Below, one piece after another: positions 18,556 to 27,396 of a DNA stretch of 64,000 nt (positions are counted from its first letter, which is position 1; each line of letters starts with the position of its first letter). The position numbers and the translations under genes are program-made. The notes below the pieces were generated by a model that made no database searches, was not told the DNA's origin, and worked only from the letters and a program-made list of their open reading frames with translations. The DNA is taken from the NCBI RefSeq assembly GCF_001648155.1, contig NZ_CP015199.1:4597001-4661000 (forward strand). Reading direction: 5' to 3'. The stretch comes from Chryseobacterium glaciei. GTDB lineage: Bacteria; Bacteroidota; Bacteroidia; Flavobacteriales; Weeksellaceae.

Positions 18556-19014
18556 TTATGATTTATTTCTATTAAAATACATTTTGAAATATTTAATCGG
18601 AACCCATAAAAACCCAAAGCACTCTCCTCTTTCTTTTCCTGTATGCTTATGATGCTGTTTATGTGCGCGTCTGATCGACAATAAATATGGATTTTTTGTA
18701 TCTCTCAAAAACTTTATCCTTTGATGAATGAAAATATCATGAACAAAAAAATAAGCCATCCCATACAAAGCAATTCCAACAGCAATATAAAAGTAGATGT
18801 TGTAGTTATTGACCGTTCCGTAATACATCAAAGCGATGGTTGGAAGGGCAAAAATCAAGAAAAAGTAATCGTTTTTTTCAACATGACCTTCATTACTGTA
18901 ATCATGATGATCTCTGTGAAGCGACCATAAAAAACCGTGCATGACGTATTTATGAATCAGCCACGTCATGCCTTCCATGATGAAAAATGTACTTATGACA
19001 ATCAGAAAATTCAT
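18556..19014 (-). CDS. crtZ: Beta-carotene 3-hydroxylase
   Basis: Di-iron membrane hydroxylase of 152 residues that adds 3-OH groups to both beta rings, giving zeaxanthin. All four His clusters of the family are present: HKYVMH, HRDHH, HDIFIH and HKQHH. Hydrophobic segments flank them (FLIVISTFFIMEGMTWLI at the N-terminus). It lies between the SRPBCC gene and the cyclase gene in the same operon. No ketolase (CrtW) is seen in the window, so zeaxanthin is the expected end point unless other genes lie elsewhere. Confidence 0.94.
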   Translation of the reverse strand: MNFLIVISTFFIMEGMTWLIHKYVMHGFLWSLHRDHHDYSNEGHVEKNDYFFLIFALPTIALMYYGTVNNYNIYFYIAVGIALYGMAYFFVHDIFIHQRIKFLRDTKNPYLLSIRRAHKQHHKHTGKERGECFGFLWVPIKYFKMYFNRNKS

Positions 19015-19019
19015 GATTT

Positions 19020-19481
19020 TTATTTATTGTTAAACATTTTGTCTAAAACTTTATTTCGATAGCTGAAAATATGCTCCAGCTTACTTTTCACAAAAAGTTT
19101 GTGAGCAATTTCACCTAAAAATCCCATTGGTAGTTCGTAGTCGACCGTATCTTTCATTAAAACTCCTTTATCATTTACGATAAATTCATGAAAATGATTC
19201 CATAATTTATAAGGTCCTTTTTGCTGATAATCGGTAAAACTTTTTTGAAAATTAACTTGTTTGATCTCTGTTGTCCAGTTCATTTTAATGCCTAACAAAG
19301 GCGAAACATGGTAATCGATAATCATTCCTTCATAAATTTCGTCGTCATCTGTTTTAGTCAAAACAACAAATTTCATGTCTTCCGGAGTGATCTTAGACAG
19401 ATTATTGGCCGAGGAGAAAAATTTCCACGCGGTTGCTAAATCACAATTCAATTGCTGTTCTTTATAAAGTCTGTGTACCAT
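19020..19481 (-). CDS. SRPBCC-fold protein of the carotenoid operon
   Basis: Protein of 153 residues with the helix-grip lipid-binding fold seen in polyketide cyclase/ligand-binding families: an N-terminal strand, LATAWKFFSSANNLSKITP, a long curved sheet and a C-terminal helix. No catalytic residues are recognised. It is sandwiched between crtB and crtZ with gaps of 8 and 5 bases. Proteins of this kind are often found inside Flavobacteriia carotenoid operons (recollection). A carrier or chaperone for a hydrophobic intermediate is a reasonable guess. Confidence 0.78.
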   Translation of the reverse strand: MVHRLYKEQQLNCDLATAWKFFSSANNLSKITPEDMKFVVLTKTDDDEIYEGMIIDYHVSPLLGIKMNWTTEIKQVNFQKSFTDYQQKGPYKLWNHFHEFIVNDKGVLMKDTVDYELPMGFLGEIAHKLFVKSKLEHIFSYRNKVLDKMFNNK

Positions 19482-19489
19482 TGTAATTT

Positions 19490-20326
19490 TTATAAAAATG
19501 AAGTTTTATACTGTAAATAACTGCTCATCATTAAAGAAATCTTCTTACTGTTTGAAATTCTTATCCTTTGATTAATGATTTTATGAGCCGAAGTTCTTTT
19601 AATTTTTCTAAAAAGTGAAATATAATAACGATAAGCCAAATACACTCCAAATCTTGATGAATTGGGAAGTTTTTTAATTCCAATTAAGGCTTCATTAAAT
19701 TCTTTTTCGATGTCTTTTTCAATATCAGCTTTAATTTTATTGTCGAACAAAGTAATATCTACATCCGGAAAATAACTTCGTCCCAAAATCTGATAATCAT
19801 CTTTCATGTCTCTTAAAAAATTTACTTTTTGAAAAGCCGAACCTAATTTCATTGCAAAAGGCTTAAGCCTTTCAAATTCAGCAACATTCCCTTCCACAAA
19901 TATCTGCAAACACATTAAACCCACCACTTCTGCAGAGCCTAAAATATATTGTTTATAAAGATCTGAATTATAATCTACTTTCTGAAGATCCATCTGCATG
20001 CTATCCAAAAACTGATTGATTAATTTTTGATCAATATCAAAACGATGAACCGTATCCTGAAACGACTGAAGAATAGGGTTTAATGAAATTCTATCCTCCA
20101 AAGCCTGAGCAGTTTCTTCCCTGAATTTGGCAAGCAGTTTTTCTTTATCATATCCATGAAAACTGTCTACAATTTCATCCGCCAAACGCACATATCCATA
20201 CACTGCATAAATCGGGTTTCTGATTTTCGGAGACAACGCCAAAATACCCAAAGAAAAGCTTGTGCTATACTGTTTGGTTGTTTCTTTACTTACCCGATAA
20301 GAAAGTTCATCAAATAATTTTTTCAT
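19490..20326 (-). CDS. crtB: Phytoene synthase
   Basis: Protein of 278 residues that joins two geranylgeranyl diphosphates head to head to form phytoene, the first committed carotenoid step. The two Asp-rich magnesium/diphosphate sites are visible: RLADEIVDSF near residues 47-56 and FLRDMKDDYQ near 166-175. Length matches bacterial CrtB. No GGPP synthase gene is present here, so the substrate comes from a gene elsewhere. Squalene synthase is the main alternative, made unlikely by the adjacent desaturase, cyclase and hydroxylase. Confidence 0.94.
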   Translation of the reverse strand: MKKLFDELSYRVSKETTKQYSTSFSLGILALSPKIRNPIYAVYGYVRLADEIVDSFHGYDKEKLLAKFREETAQALEDRISLNPILQSFQDTVHRFDIDQKLINQFLDSMQMDLQKVDYNSDLYKQYILGSAEVVGLMCLQIFVEGNVAEFERLKPFAMKLGSAFQKVNFLRDMKDDYQILGRSYFPDVDITLFDNKIKADIEKDIEKEFNEALIGIKKLPNSSRFGVYLAYRYYISLFRKIKRTSAHKIINQRIRISNSKKISLMMSSYLQYKTSFL

Positions 20327-20328
20327 AA

Positions 20329-21801
20329 TTAATTTGTTTTGGTAGCTTCGATAGCAGCAATTTTTCCTGAAATAATCGACGGCGGAACACCGGGTCCCGG
20401 AACGGTAAGCTGTCCGGTATAAAAAAGGTTTTTCACTTTCTTATTTCTGAGTGACGGTTTTAAAACTGCAGTTTGTGATAAGGTGTTGGCAAGCCCATAT
20501 GCATTGCCTTCATAGGCATTATAATCTTCTTTAAAATCTTTAATACAATAGCTTTTTTTATAATCTATTTTTGGTAATAAATTCGAAATTCCTGTATGTT
20601 TTTCGAGTCTTACGATCATTTCGAGAAAATATTTTTCTCTTTCCATTTCAGAATCTTCTATTCCGGTAGCCACAGGCATGAGAAGAAATACATTTTCGCA
20701 ATTTTCAGGCGCTACATTCGGATCTGTTTTTGAAGGACAACAAGCATAAAATAATGGTTTTGTAGGCCATTTTTTATCTTCATAAATTTCTGTGGTGTGA
20801 AGGTCAAGGTCATTTTCAAAAAACAATGTATGATGTTTTAGGTTTGGAATTTTTTCTTTAAAACCTAAATAATAAATCAAGCAGGAAGGCGCAAAAGTGA
20901 GCTTTTCCCAATACGATTCTTTATAATTTCTAAATTCTTCAGGCAACAATTTGCTTTCCGTGTGATGGTAATCTGAGGAAGCGATAATTGTATCAAAATC
21001 GATTTCTTTTTCATTAACTAACAGAGAAGTAGCTTTACTATTTTTAACAATAATTTGTTCTACATTTGAATTAAAATGAAATTTCACTCCTTGACTTTCT
21101 GCAACGTTTTTCATCGCGTCAATTACTTTTGAAAAACCTCCCATTGGATACCAGGTTCCCAATTTGTATCCGCCATAATTCATTAAACTGTACAAGGCGG
21201 GAATATCTTTGGGTGCTGCTCCAAGAAAAATAACAGGAAATTCCATCAACGTGATCAACTTCGGATCACTGAAATATTTTCTTACAAATTTTTTAAAATT
21301 GGTTAAAAGATCAAGCTTCAAAGCACTTTTTGCAATTTTTGGAGAGACGAATTCAAACCATGAATGACAAGGTTTATTTACGAATTCTTTCATTCCCACT
21401 TCATATTTATATCGGGCATCTTCCATGAATTCATCCAGCTTTTTACCGGAACCTTTTTCTGTTTTTTCAAACAAATCCCGCATTTCAGTATAGCTGTGAG
21501 GGATATTCATTTTACTGTCTGAAAATACCATTTCAAATTGAGGATCAAGCGGTACAAGCTGAAAAAAATCAGACGTTTTTTTACCAAAATCTTCAAAAAA
21601 AGATTCTATAATATCAGGCATCCAATACCAACTCGGTCCCATATCGAAAGTATAACCATTATCTGTGACGAATTTTCTGGCTCTGCCTCCTACTTCACTA
21701 TTCTTCTCAAAGACATGAACTTCATGACCTTCTTTTGCAGAATAGGCAGCAGCCGACAATCCCGAAAACCCTGAACCAATGATGGCTATTTTCTTTCTCA
21801 T
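20329..21801 (-). CDS. crtI: Phytoene desaturase (CrtI type)
   Basis: FAD-dependent oxidoreductase of 490 residues that desaturates phytoene stepwise to lycopene. The N-terminal Rossmann motif IIGSGFSGLSAAAYSAKEGH and the VGGRARKF segment bind FAD. The C-terminal YTGQLTVPGPGVPPSIISGK is the CrtI signature. It starts 2 bases after the marR stop and ends 2 bases before crtB, so expression is tightly tied to the regulator. Length fits four-step bacterial CrtI enzymes. Confidence 0.95.
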   Translation of the reverse strand: MRKKIAIIGSGFSGLSAAAYSAKEGHEVHVFEKNSEVGGRARKFVTDNGYTFDMGPSWYWMPDIIESFFEDFGKKTSDFFQLVPLDPQFEMVFSDSKMNIPHSYTEMRDLFEKTEKGSGKKLDEFMEDARYKYEVGMKEFVNKPCHSWFEFVSPKIAKSALKLDLLTNFKKFVRKYFSDPKLITLMEFPVIFLGAAPKDIPALYSLMNYGGYKLGTWYPMGGFSKVIDAMKNVAESQGVKFHFNSNVEQIIVKNSKATSLLVNEKEIDFDTIIASSDYHHTESKLLPEEFRNYKESYWEKLTFAPSCLIYYLGFKEKIPNLKHHTLFFENDLDLHTTEIYEDKKWPTKPLFYACCPSKTDPNVAPENCENVFLLMPVATGIEDSEMEREKYFLEMIVRLEKHTGISNLLPKIDYKKSYCIKDFKEDYNAYEGNAYGLANTLSQTAVLKPSLRNKKVKNLFYTGQLTVPGPGVPPSIISGKIAAIEATKTN

Positions 21802-21803
21802 TC

Positions 21804-22478
21804 TTAATTTTTTTCAAATGAATATTCCTGATAAACAGTGCTGATCAAATCTTTACTGTCTATATTTCGATTAAAAATGGGATAGTGAAATTTGTCTAAT
21901 TTGTTCAGAATACGAATAAGATCCATCTTTTCAGAATAATTTAGATTGCCTGAAACTATATTTGTTGCGCTTCGGATCTTTTTCATTTGGTTTTCCAACG
22001 CTTCGATTCCTTGTTCTGTAATTTTTATGAGTTTCGTTCTTTTGTCATCGTTTGAATCTGTCTGATGTACCCAACCTTGCTTGATCAATCTGGTAATAAT
22101 CAACATTCCCACAGGTTTGTCCTGAATATTTTTTTTGATGAGTTCCATTTTGGTCATTTCACCAAATGCTTTCAAATTGATCAAATAAATAAAATCTTCC
22201 TGCGTGGCAAAATCAGAACCAGAAATAGCTGATTTAGAATACGTTTTCGCGTATCTGTTAAGATGAACCAATAAAGTACTGATCGCACTTTCCGGACTTC
22301 TTCCGCTTTCTTTGCCTTCCCAATAAGGAGCATCAGCTTCATCATTATTAGTCATAGATTCTTTATTATAGATCCATGATTTGAATCCATCAACATCAGA
22401 AGAATACTGAGAATTTTTATTTTCAGACTCAAACTGCTCTAGTAATCCTACAACATCTTTGACAAGGGAGAAATTCAT
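21804..22478 (-). CDS. MarR-family regulator leading the carotenoid operon
   Basis: Protein of 224 residues. The winged helix spans about 110-200 (MTKMELIKKNIQDKPVGMLI, then LIKQGWVHQTDSNDDKRTKL with the DxR wing). A roughly 90-residue N-terminal extension makes it longer than typical MarR proteins of about 150. The start is placed at ATG 22478. A TTG at 22499 extends the frame but overlaps a TAnnTTTG promoter element, so it should be untranscribed. As first gene of the crt operon it probably controls its own transcript. MarR-type CrtR of Corynebacterium, which responds to GGPP, is a precedent for crt control, though not in the same arrangement. Confidence 0.82.
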   Translation of the reverse strand: MNFSLVKDVVGLLEQFESENKNSQYSSDVDGFKSWIYNKESMTNNDEADAPYWEGKESGRSPESAISTLLVHLNRYAKTYSKSAISGSDFATQEDFIYLINLKAFGEMTKMELIKKNIQDKPVGMLIITRLIKQGWVHQTDSNDDKRTKLIKITEQGIEALENQMKKIRSATNIVSGNLNYSEKMDLIRILNKLDKFHYPIFNRNIDSKDLISTVYQEYSFEKN

Positions 22479-22496
22479 AATAATAAATTTAGAATA

Positions 22497-22504
22497 CAAA
22501 TATA
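22497..22504 (-). promoter_or_regulatory. Candidate -7 element of the marR-crt-phr operon
   Basis: On the minus strand TATATTTG, an exact match to TAnnTTTG, lies 18 bases before the ATG at 22478. Transcription would then start about 7-10 bases upstream of that ATG, giving a very short leader. No clear operator palindrome was seen beside it. Confidence 0.5.
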
Positions 22505-22600
22505 CTAAAATACATCTATAATAATATATTTATAAACTAAATTTAATTATACTTTCTTATATTTAGAATTAATTGGTCATCAGTTGTTTTGAATTTAAAC

Positions 22601-22639
22601 AAAAAAAGCCTGCTAATCTTATGACTAACAGGCTTTTTC
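22601..22639. terminator. Hairpin with A and T flanks (bidirectional terminator)
   Basis: AAAAAGCCTG / CAGGCTTTTT with a loop of about 16 bases. It is flanked by A and T runs, so it would work on both strands. It lies upstream of the marR promoter and has no adjacent gene on the plus strand. Confidence 0.65.
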
Positions 22640-22654
22640 CAAAGTTTATTCCAC

Positions 22655-22685
22655 AAAAAAAGGAGACTTTCGCCTCCTTTTTTTT
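22655..22685. terminator. Second symmetric hairpin with A and T runs
   Basis: AAAAAAAGGAG / CTCCTTTTTTT around a loop of about 8 bases, 16 bases beyond the first hairpin. Two strong bidirectional terminators here would insulate the crt operon from the island to the right. Confidence 0.65.
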
Positions 22686-22789
22686 ACCGTATACTAACCT
22701 TAGATGACCATCTCACTTCTTTATATAATCTTTGTGTTTTTTTAATAAATCAGTTTTCAAGAAGGCGGTTAAAGGTTATCATATACCCT

Positions 22790-22839
22790 ATTTAATTTCA
22801 TCACTTGCTCGATAATTTAATCTCATCACTTGTGCTCGA
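22790..22839. repeat. Two near-identical direct repeats, period 25
   Basis: ATTTAATTTCATCACTTG plus CTCGA at 22790-22812, and ATTTAATCTCATCACTTG plus TGCTCGA at 22815-22839. They differ by one substitution and a TG insertion. A start-to-start spacing of 25 bases is compatible with tandem protein sites or simple duplication. Confidence 0.6.
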
Positions 22840-23022
22840 ATATAATTCAAGTTTATTATTTGTGTCGAAATTTATTTGTGTTTAAAAAATTTACTCTTTT
22901 GAAAGTTTGAATTAAAATTAAAAAGCTAATAAACCTTTTCAATTAATAATCCTTGTTTTCGTTTAGTATTTTTCTCTGGTACAAAGTAACAACAATGGAG
23001 AATAAAGTTATCTACAAAACAC

Positions 23023-23060
23023 ATCGATATATATCGATAAGGCTATAGATATTTATCGAT
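23023..23060. promoter_or_regulatory. Two palindromic sites 22 bp apart
   Basis: ATCGATATATATCGAT (23023-23038) is a perfect 16-bp palindrome. ATAGATATTTATCGAT (23045-23060) matches it at 14 of 16 positions. Start-to-start spacing is 22 bp, about two helical turns, as expected for paired dimer binding sites. No target promoter is obvious, since the flanking genes both read leftwards. Confidence 0.4.
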
Positions 23061-23108
23061 AAAAATACTTTTAGTAATAAAGAAAGTGAAGAATGGAGGG
23101 TTGAAATC

Positions 23109-23762
23109 CTATATTTTGTGATGGGTCTTGATGATATCAATAAGCTCAACAAGATTTTCTATTTTCAGTTTGTCGAATATATTTTTCTTGATCGTACTTA
23201 CTGTATTCTGCTTTATATCAAGATTATTGGCAATTTCGAGGTTACCAAATCCATCTGCATACATTTCAGCGATCTGTAATTCTCTTTTCGTTAGATGATG
23301 AAGAGGATTCATAGAATTCGGATCATTGGCGAATTTCACCAACAAATTCTGAGAAACAGCAGAAATATATTCACCTTTATTAGCAATGCTTAGAAGAGCC
23401 TGTCTTACCTCTTCTTCTTCACTTAATTTGCTCAAAAAACCGTTGGCTCCTGCATTGATGAATTTAAGGGCATGAAGTTCTTCTTCAAGACCGGAAAAGA
23501 TCAAGATTTTAATATTCGGTTTTGCATTTTTTATGTCTGATAAAATATGAATACTGTTTCCGTCGGGAAAATGGGCATCAATAATAGCAATTTCTATTTC
23601 TTTTGAAGTCACTTCTTCCACCACTTTCTGTAAAGAGGAAGTATGATGAATGGTAGCATTTGGAAAAATTTCATTGATTGTAAACGCCATTCCATGTCGC
23701 ACAATGCTGTGATCGTCTGCTAAAAGGAACGTAATTTCTTTATTTTCAATTGGTATTTCCAT
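23109..23762 (-). CDS. NarL/LuxR-type response regulator
   Basis: Protein of 217 residues: receiver about 10-125 with LLADDHSIVRHG and the phosphoacceptor Asp in IAIIDAHFPDGNS, then a LuxR helix-turn-helix about 148-212 (LTKRELQIAEMYADGFGNLE, NTVSTIKKNIFDKL). The Lys position lies in GFLSKLSEEEE. It overlaps the histidine kinase gene by 17 bases, so the pair is co-translated and almost certainly cognate. Targets are unknown. Confidence 0.93.
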   Translation of the reverse strand: MEIPIENKEITFLLADDHSIVRHGMAFTINEIFPNATIHHTSSLQKVVEEVTSKEIEIAIIDAHFPDGNSIHILSDIKNAKPNIKILIFSGLEEELHALKFINAGANGFLSKLSEEEEVRQALLSIANKGEYISAVSQNLLVKFANDPNSMNPLHHLTKRELQIAEMYADGFGNLEIANNLDIKQNTVSTIKKNIFDKLKIENLVELIDIIKTHHKI

Positions 23763-25479
23763 TGTTGTCGATATTTAAATTGATCCTGAATGTCACTTTT
23801 GTGCCTTCACCTAATTTGCTTTCGATAGATATTTCGCCATTAAAAAGTTCTATAATTTCCTTACATAAATTCAACCCAAGTCCTGCTCCAAGGTTATCGA
23901 TTTCACTAGAAACCATTCCTTGATAATAAGGTTCAAAAATATTTTTAAGATCCGATTCTGAAATTCCTGCGCCCGTATCTCCTACTGTTGTCAGCAGTGA
24001 AATTCTATTTTTGCCGATAGCTTCAGTTGACATGGTAAGATCAATCTGTCCGTTTTCGGTAAATTTGTTGGCATTTCCCAGAATGTTCATGAAAATCTGG
24101 TTGATTTTTATATTATCTGAATATACAACTGTTCCCGTAGGTATTCCATCATTTACCACAAATTTATTATTTCTCGTTTCCAAATAAGGCGTGATTGCCG
24201 TCACAATTGAATTGATTTCGTCTTTAAGATTAAAAACATTCTTCACCAATTTCTGATCCGCATTCTGATTTTTTGTATACTCTAAAATCTGATTAGACTG
24301 AATCAACAAAGTACTGTTGGTAAATTTTATCGATTTAAGATATTCTTTTATCGTCTCGTCTTTTGTCGTTCTGTTGATTTTATCAATGAAAATATTGATG
24401 ATTTTTAATGGTGATCTTAATTCATGGCTTAACATTCCTAAGATTCTATTTTTAAAATTAAGATTGTTTTTAATTTCCTTGTTTGCAGCGTTTAATTTCC
24501 ATTCATAGATAAATGCGACTCTTGTAAAATACATGATCAAAATCGAGACAATGAACATCAGGATCATTAATCCAAGCACCAAATAGGTTCGGATTTCATT
24601 ATTAATCAGCTTCTGTTTGTTGTATTCTTTTTCCAGATCTGATTTGAATTCTTTGATCGCATTTCCATAGACATCTATCAATCCGTTGCTGTAAATCAGC
24701 AACTTATTAAAACTACCATAAAACTGTCTGCTATCATGCTGATCTCTAACTGTAGACAATTGAATCTTCTTAATTTCAGTTGTATAATGTTTTTCCATAG
24801 ACTTTATGGCATCCTTCATTTCGGATTTTAAGCTAGAGAGATCCACTGCTTTTTTATTCTTTAAAGTAATCACCGTACTTTCTTTTTGTACATCAACTTT
24901 ACCCGCGATTGCATCTCGTAAACGTCCTACAAACCCTTTTTTCTTTATCGTGTCAGAGTAAGTACGTGTTTCAATATCAATATCATCAAAATTGTTTTTA
25001 ACTTTATATTTTTCAATATTATACTGTTTATCTTCAATCTTTGGAGGAGGATTTTGAGAATATTTATATACGGAATCTATCAATGTCTTTAGCTTCGTAA
25101 TTTTAAGAGTATCTTTTTTCTGTAGATTAAATTTACTTTTCAGCTTTGGAGCTATGCTTTCATTTTCATCAATCTTATCAAAATTATTTTTAAGCTTTGT
25201 AAGCGATTCAAAGTATAATTTTAAGTCTTTGTCATCCTCACTAATCATATATCTCTGAAGATGATTTTGTGCATCCATAAAGTCTCTTCTTGAATTATCG
25301 GTCATTCCTTCCAATTCACGACTTTCCTTCAATTGATTCTCGATAAATTTCAGTTTTTTCTCATTGATAAACTCATTGTAAAAAAACACAGCGATAATCA
25401 CCTGTATTAGTAAAATACACAGGATCAATGAGTAATGAACAATTTTCCTCAACTTAAAATTTAAGAATTTATATTTCAT
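23746..25479 (-). CDS. Membrane sensor histidine kinase
   Basis: Protein of 577 residues. TM1 is about 14-34, followed by a large predicted periplasmic region of about 265 residues rich in charged helices and matching no sensor family I know. TM2 is about 300-325, then the kinase helix with LGMLSHELRSPLK (His near 355) and the ATPase domain (ILGNANKF, DTGAGI, GAGLGLNL). The unusual basic stretch KGFVGRLRDAIAGK lies inside the sensor region. It is partner of the overlapping LuxR-type regulator; the signal is unknown. Confidence 0.92.
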   Translation of the reverse strand: MKYKFLNFKLRKIVHYSLILCILLIQVIIAVFFYNEFINEKKLKFIENQLKESRELEGMTDNSRRDFMDAQNHLQRYMISEDDKDLKLYFESLTKLKNNFDKIDENESIAPKLKSKFNLQKKDTLKITKLKTLIDSVYKYSQNPPPKIEDKQYNIEKYKVKNNFDDIDIETRTYSDTIKKKGFVGRLRDAIAGKVDVQKESTVITLKNKKAVDLSSLKSEMKDAIKSMEKHYTTEIKKIQLSTVRDQHDSRQFYGSFNKLLIYSNGLIDVYGNAIKEFKSDLEKEYNKQKLINNEIRTYLVLGLMILMFIVSILIMYFTRVAFIYEWKLNAANKEIKNNLNFKNRILGMLSHELRSPLKIINIFIDKINRTTKDETIKEYLKSIKFTNSTLLIQSNQILEYTKNQNADQKLVKNVFNLKDEINSIVTAITPYLETRNNKFVVNDGIPTGTVVYSDNIKINQIFMNILGNANKFTENGQIDLTMSTEAIGKNRISLLTTVGDTGAGISESDLKNIFEPYYQGMVSSEIDNLGAGLGLNLCKEIIELFNGEISIESKLGEGTKVTFRINLNIDNNGNTN

Positions 25480-25691
25480 ATCTATTTATCAGCTAAATTA
25501 ATTTCCCCGATTACTTAAGTTTGCTTGATATTGATTTTAATCTGAATAATAATTTCTCCAAAAACATAGTAATTGGTGTATATCATTCAATTCGCAAAGT
25601 TAAAGTAATTTTTGTCTTTTTATAATAGTAAATATCAGACAAATGCAGGGAATTTCATAATAATTTATATCAAAATAGTTATATAATCAGT

Positions 25692-26009
25692 TTATTGATG
25701 TCGATTTCCTTTTTGATGATAGGTAATATTTTTATTCTGACTGTTTTTAGAAATATTTACTGCATTTTCCTCATAGTGGTTAATTGAGGAATGATTTTCC
25801 TGTTCAGATTCTAACTTATTAAAACGCAGACGTTTCCCGTTTTTATAAAATTGATTATCAATTGTTCTGTAAGTTTGATTTTCTTGATAGGTATTCCCGT
25901 CTGGTGCAGTGAACATTTTTAATCTTTCACGTCTTTTTCTTTTAAGATTAATAAGAACTAATGTTCCTGTTGCGATTAATCCTAATGCTATTTTTACTTT
26001 ATTATTCAT
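25692..26009 (-). CDS. Small single-pass membrane protein, function unknown
   Basis: About 105 residues. One hydrophobic helix at the N-terminus (KIALGLIATGTLVLI) is followed at once by a cluster of Arg/Lys (NLKRKRRERLK), giving an N-out, C-in orientation. A FTAPDGNTYQENQTYRTIDN segment and a polar Asn/Gln-rich tail end the protein. The start used is ATG 26009; an upstream in-frame ATG at 26048 would add 13 residues and cannot be ruled out. It does not match a family I recognise. Confidence 0.55.
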   Translation of the reverse strand: MNNKVKIALGLIATGTLVLINLKRKRRERLKMFTAPDGNTYQENQTYRTIDNQFYKNGKRLRFNKLESEQENHSSINHYEENAVNISKNSQNKNITYHQKGNRHQ

Positions 26010-26094
26010 ATTAATTATTTGCTTTGAAATAAACAAATAGCCTGCCATTAAAAATGAATAATAGGCATCAATACCTTATGGATACCACATTTTT

Positions 26095-27234
26095 TTACAT
26101 CGAAAGGTTTTTCTGATGATTAATTTTATTGATCACCGGATTGGCATACATGGCCAGAAAACTCTTTTTCATATCTGCATCAGAAATATCGATACGCATT
26201 TCCATTCTTCGCTCAAACAGCATTTTTTCATTTTCTGAATAATTTTCCGAATATTGATTGGTTTCATGAAGCAAATCATAAGCAATAAAATTCGTTGGCC
26301 AAAGCTTATAATTATGAATAATAGAATCGTCAATAATCTGCGAAATCGCCTGTAACTGTTTGTTTTTGTTCTCTATTTTCGCTACAATATCATCAAATTC
26401 AGTCTCAAGAACGTCACCTGCATGTATGTGAATGCGCTTTTTTTGCCCCAATACTCCACTTAGCATCGTTTTAAAATCTTCACCCGGATTTTTAATATAT
26501 TCCTCGTTTCTTGATTTTGCCATTAGATGTGGCATTTTAAGAACGTCCGTAGGATCATATTCGTATGAAATAGATAACGGAACAATTTTCAGCATTTTGA
26601 AGAAATCGGTTAATGACTGATCTCCTGCCATGGCAAGCATTTTCAATACACCTTGCTGAGTGGCATCGTTTCCATCTTTCGTACGCCCTTCACGCTGTGC
26701 GATCCAGATAGAACGGTTTTCTTTGGTTAATAAATCGTAGATATATTCCGACATGATCTTTGAACTGCTTAATTGTTCACGAAGAGGAAGTCCTCTCTGA
26801 ACCAAAAAGTTACGGTTCAGTTTTGCCAATACATGCAGAAATGTTTTCTGAACAAGATTATCTCCAATCGCAGAAGAAGTCATGATCAATCCACGATCCA
26901 ACAGCACTAAATTAAGCAAGCAGGTATCCAAAACAATATCTCTGTGATTAGATATGAATAAATAGGATACATTTTTATCTAAATGATCAAATCCCGACGT
27001 CGTTAAGCCTTCAGAACTCTGTTTAAGAATCTGACGAACGGTCTGCGATATATATTGATGCTGAAAATCACTTATGGAATGAATATTTTTAAACTGTTCA
27101 ATCCAAAATTTCTCATCTTTATCAGGGAAAGTAAAATTCATTAACGCCTTCATCATCGGATGCCTGGCAATACTTAGCAGCGCATCATTTACTTCATGGT
27201 CATAAAAAGGCCTTATATCATCAAACTTGTTCAT
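26095..27234 (-). CDS. PlsC-type 1-acyl-glycerol-3-phosphate acyltransferase-like protein
   Basis: Protein of 379 residues with the acyltransferase block I motif NHRDIVLD near residue 100, and an IAQREGRTKDGND segment corresponding to block III. It is longer than ordinary PlsC (about 240) and lacks an obvious membrane anchor, matching a larger Bacteroidota subfamily. It would transfer acyl chains in phospholipid or other lipid synthesis; acceptor unknown. It stands alone, followed by the IS200-type insertion. Confidence 0.82.
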   Translation of the reverse strand: MNKFDDIRPFYDHEVNDALLSIARHPMMKALMNFTFPDKDEKFWIEQFKNIHSISDFQHQYISQTVRQILKQSSEGLTTSGFDHLDKNVSYLFISNHRDIVLDTCLLNLVLLDRGLIMTSSAIGDNLVQKTFLHVLAKLNRNFLVQRGLPLREQLSSSKIMSEYIYDLLTKENRSIWIAQREGRTKDGNDATQQGVLKMLAMAGDQSLTDFFKMLKIVPLSISYEYDPTDVLKMPHLMAKSRNEEYIKNPGEDFKTMLSGVLGQKKRIHIHAGDVLETEFDDIVAKIENKNKQLQAISQIIDDSIIHNYKLWPTNFIAYDLLHETNQYSENYSENEKMLFERRMEMRIDISDADMKKSFLAMYANPVINKINHQKNLSM

Positions 27235-27371
27235 ATCATTATTTAAAAAATTACGTTTTGCAAAAGAACAAAAAATTATTGACTACGTCTGATGATGTAT
27301 ATCATAATTGTAATTTTATAAATTGATCGCCGAAAAAAGTTATTAAATACTTCTTTTTTATAGAAATAAAC

Positions 27372-27395
27372 TACCTCGGGGCAAGCCCACGAGGT
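27372..27395. repeat. IS200 end hairpin (transposase 3' side)
   Basis: TACCTCG-GGGC-AA-GCCC-A-CGAGGTA: an 11-bp stem with one bulged A. It is separated from the transposase stop by one or two bases. In this family such imperfect hairpins are recognised by the transposase. Confidence 0.75.
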
Positions 27396-27396
27396 A

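Larger units (their letters stand above)
22686..23108. other. Gene-free island with repeats and palindromes
   Basis: About 420 bases without a credible coding frame on either strand. It holds a 23-25 base near-direct repeat (22790-22839) and a pair of ATCGAT-ended palindromic sites (23023-23060). It lies between the response regulator gene's 3' end and the two symmetric hairpins. It may carry a small RNA or a decayed gene; neither can be shown from sequence alone. Confidence 0.5.

Noticed and set aside
22995..23048. 17-codon plus-strand frame (MENKVIY...) over the twin palindromes
   Set aside because: Too short, with no ribosome site, promoter or terminator placed for it.
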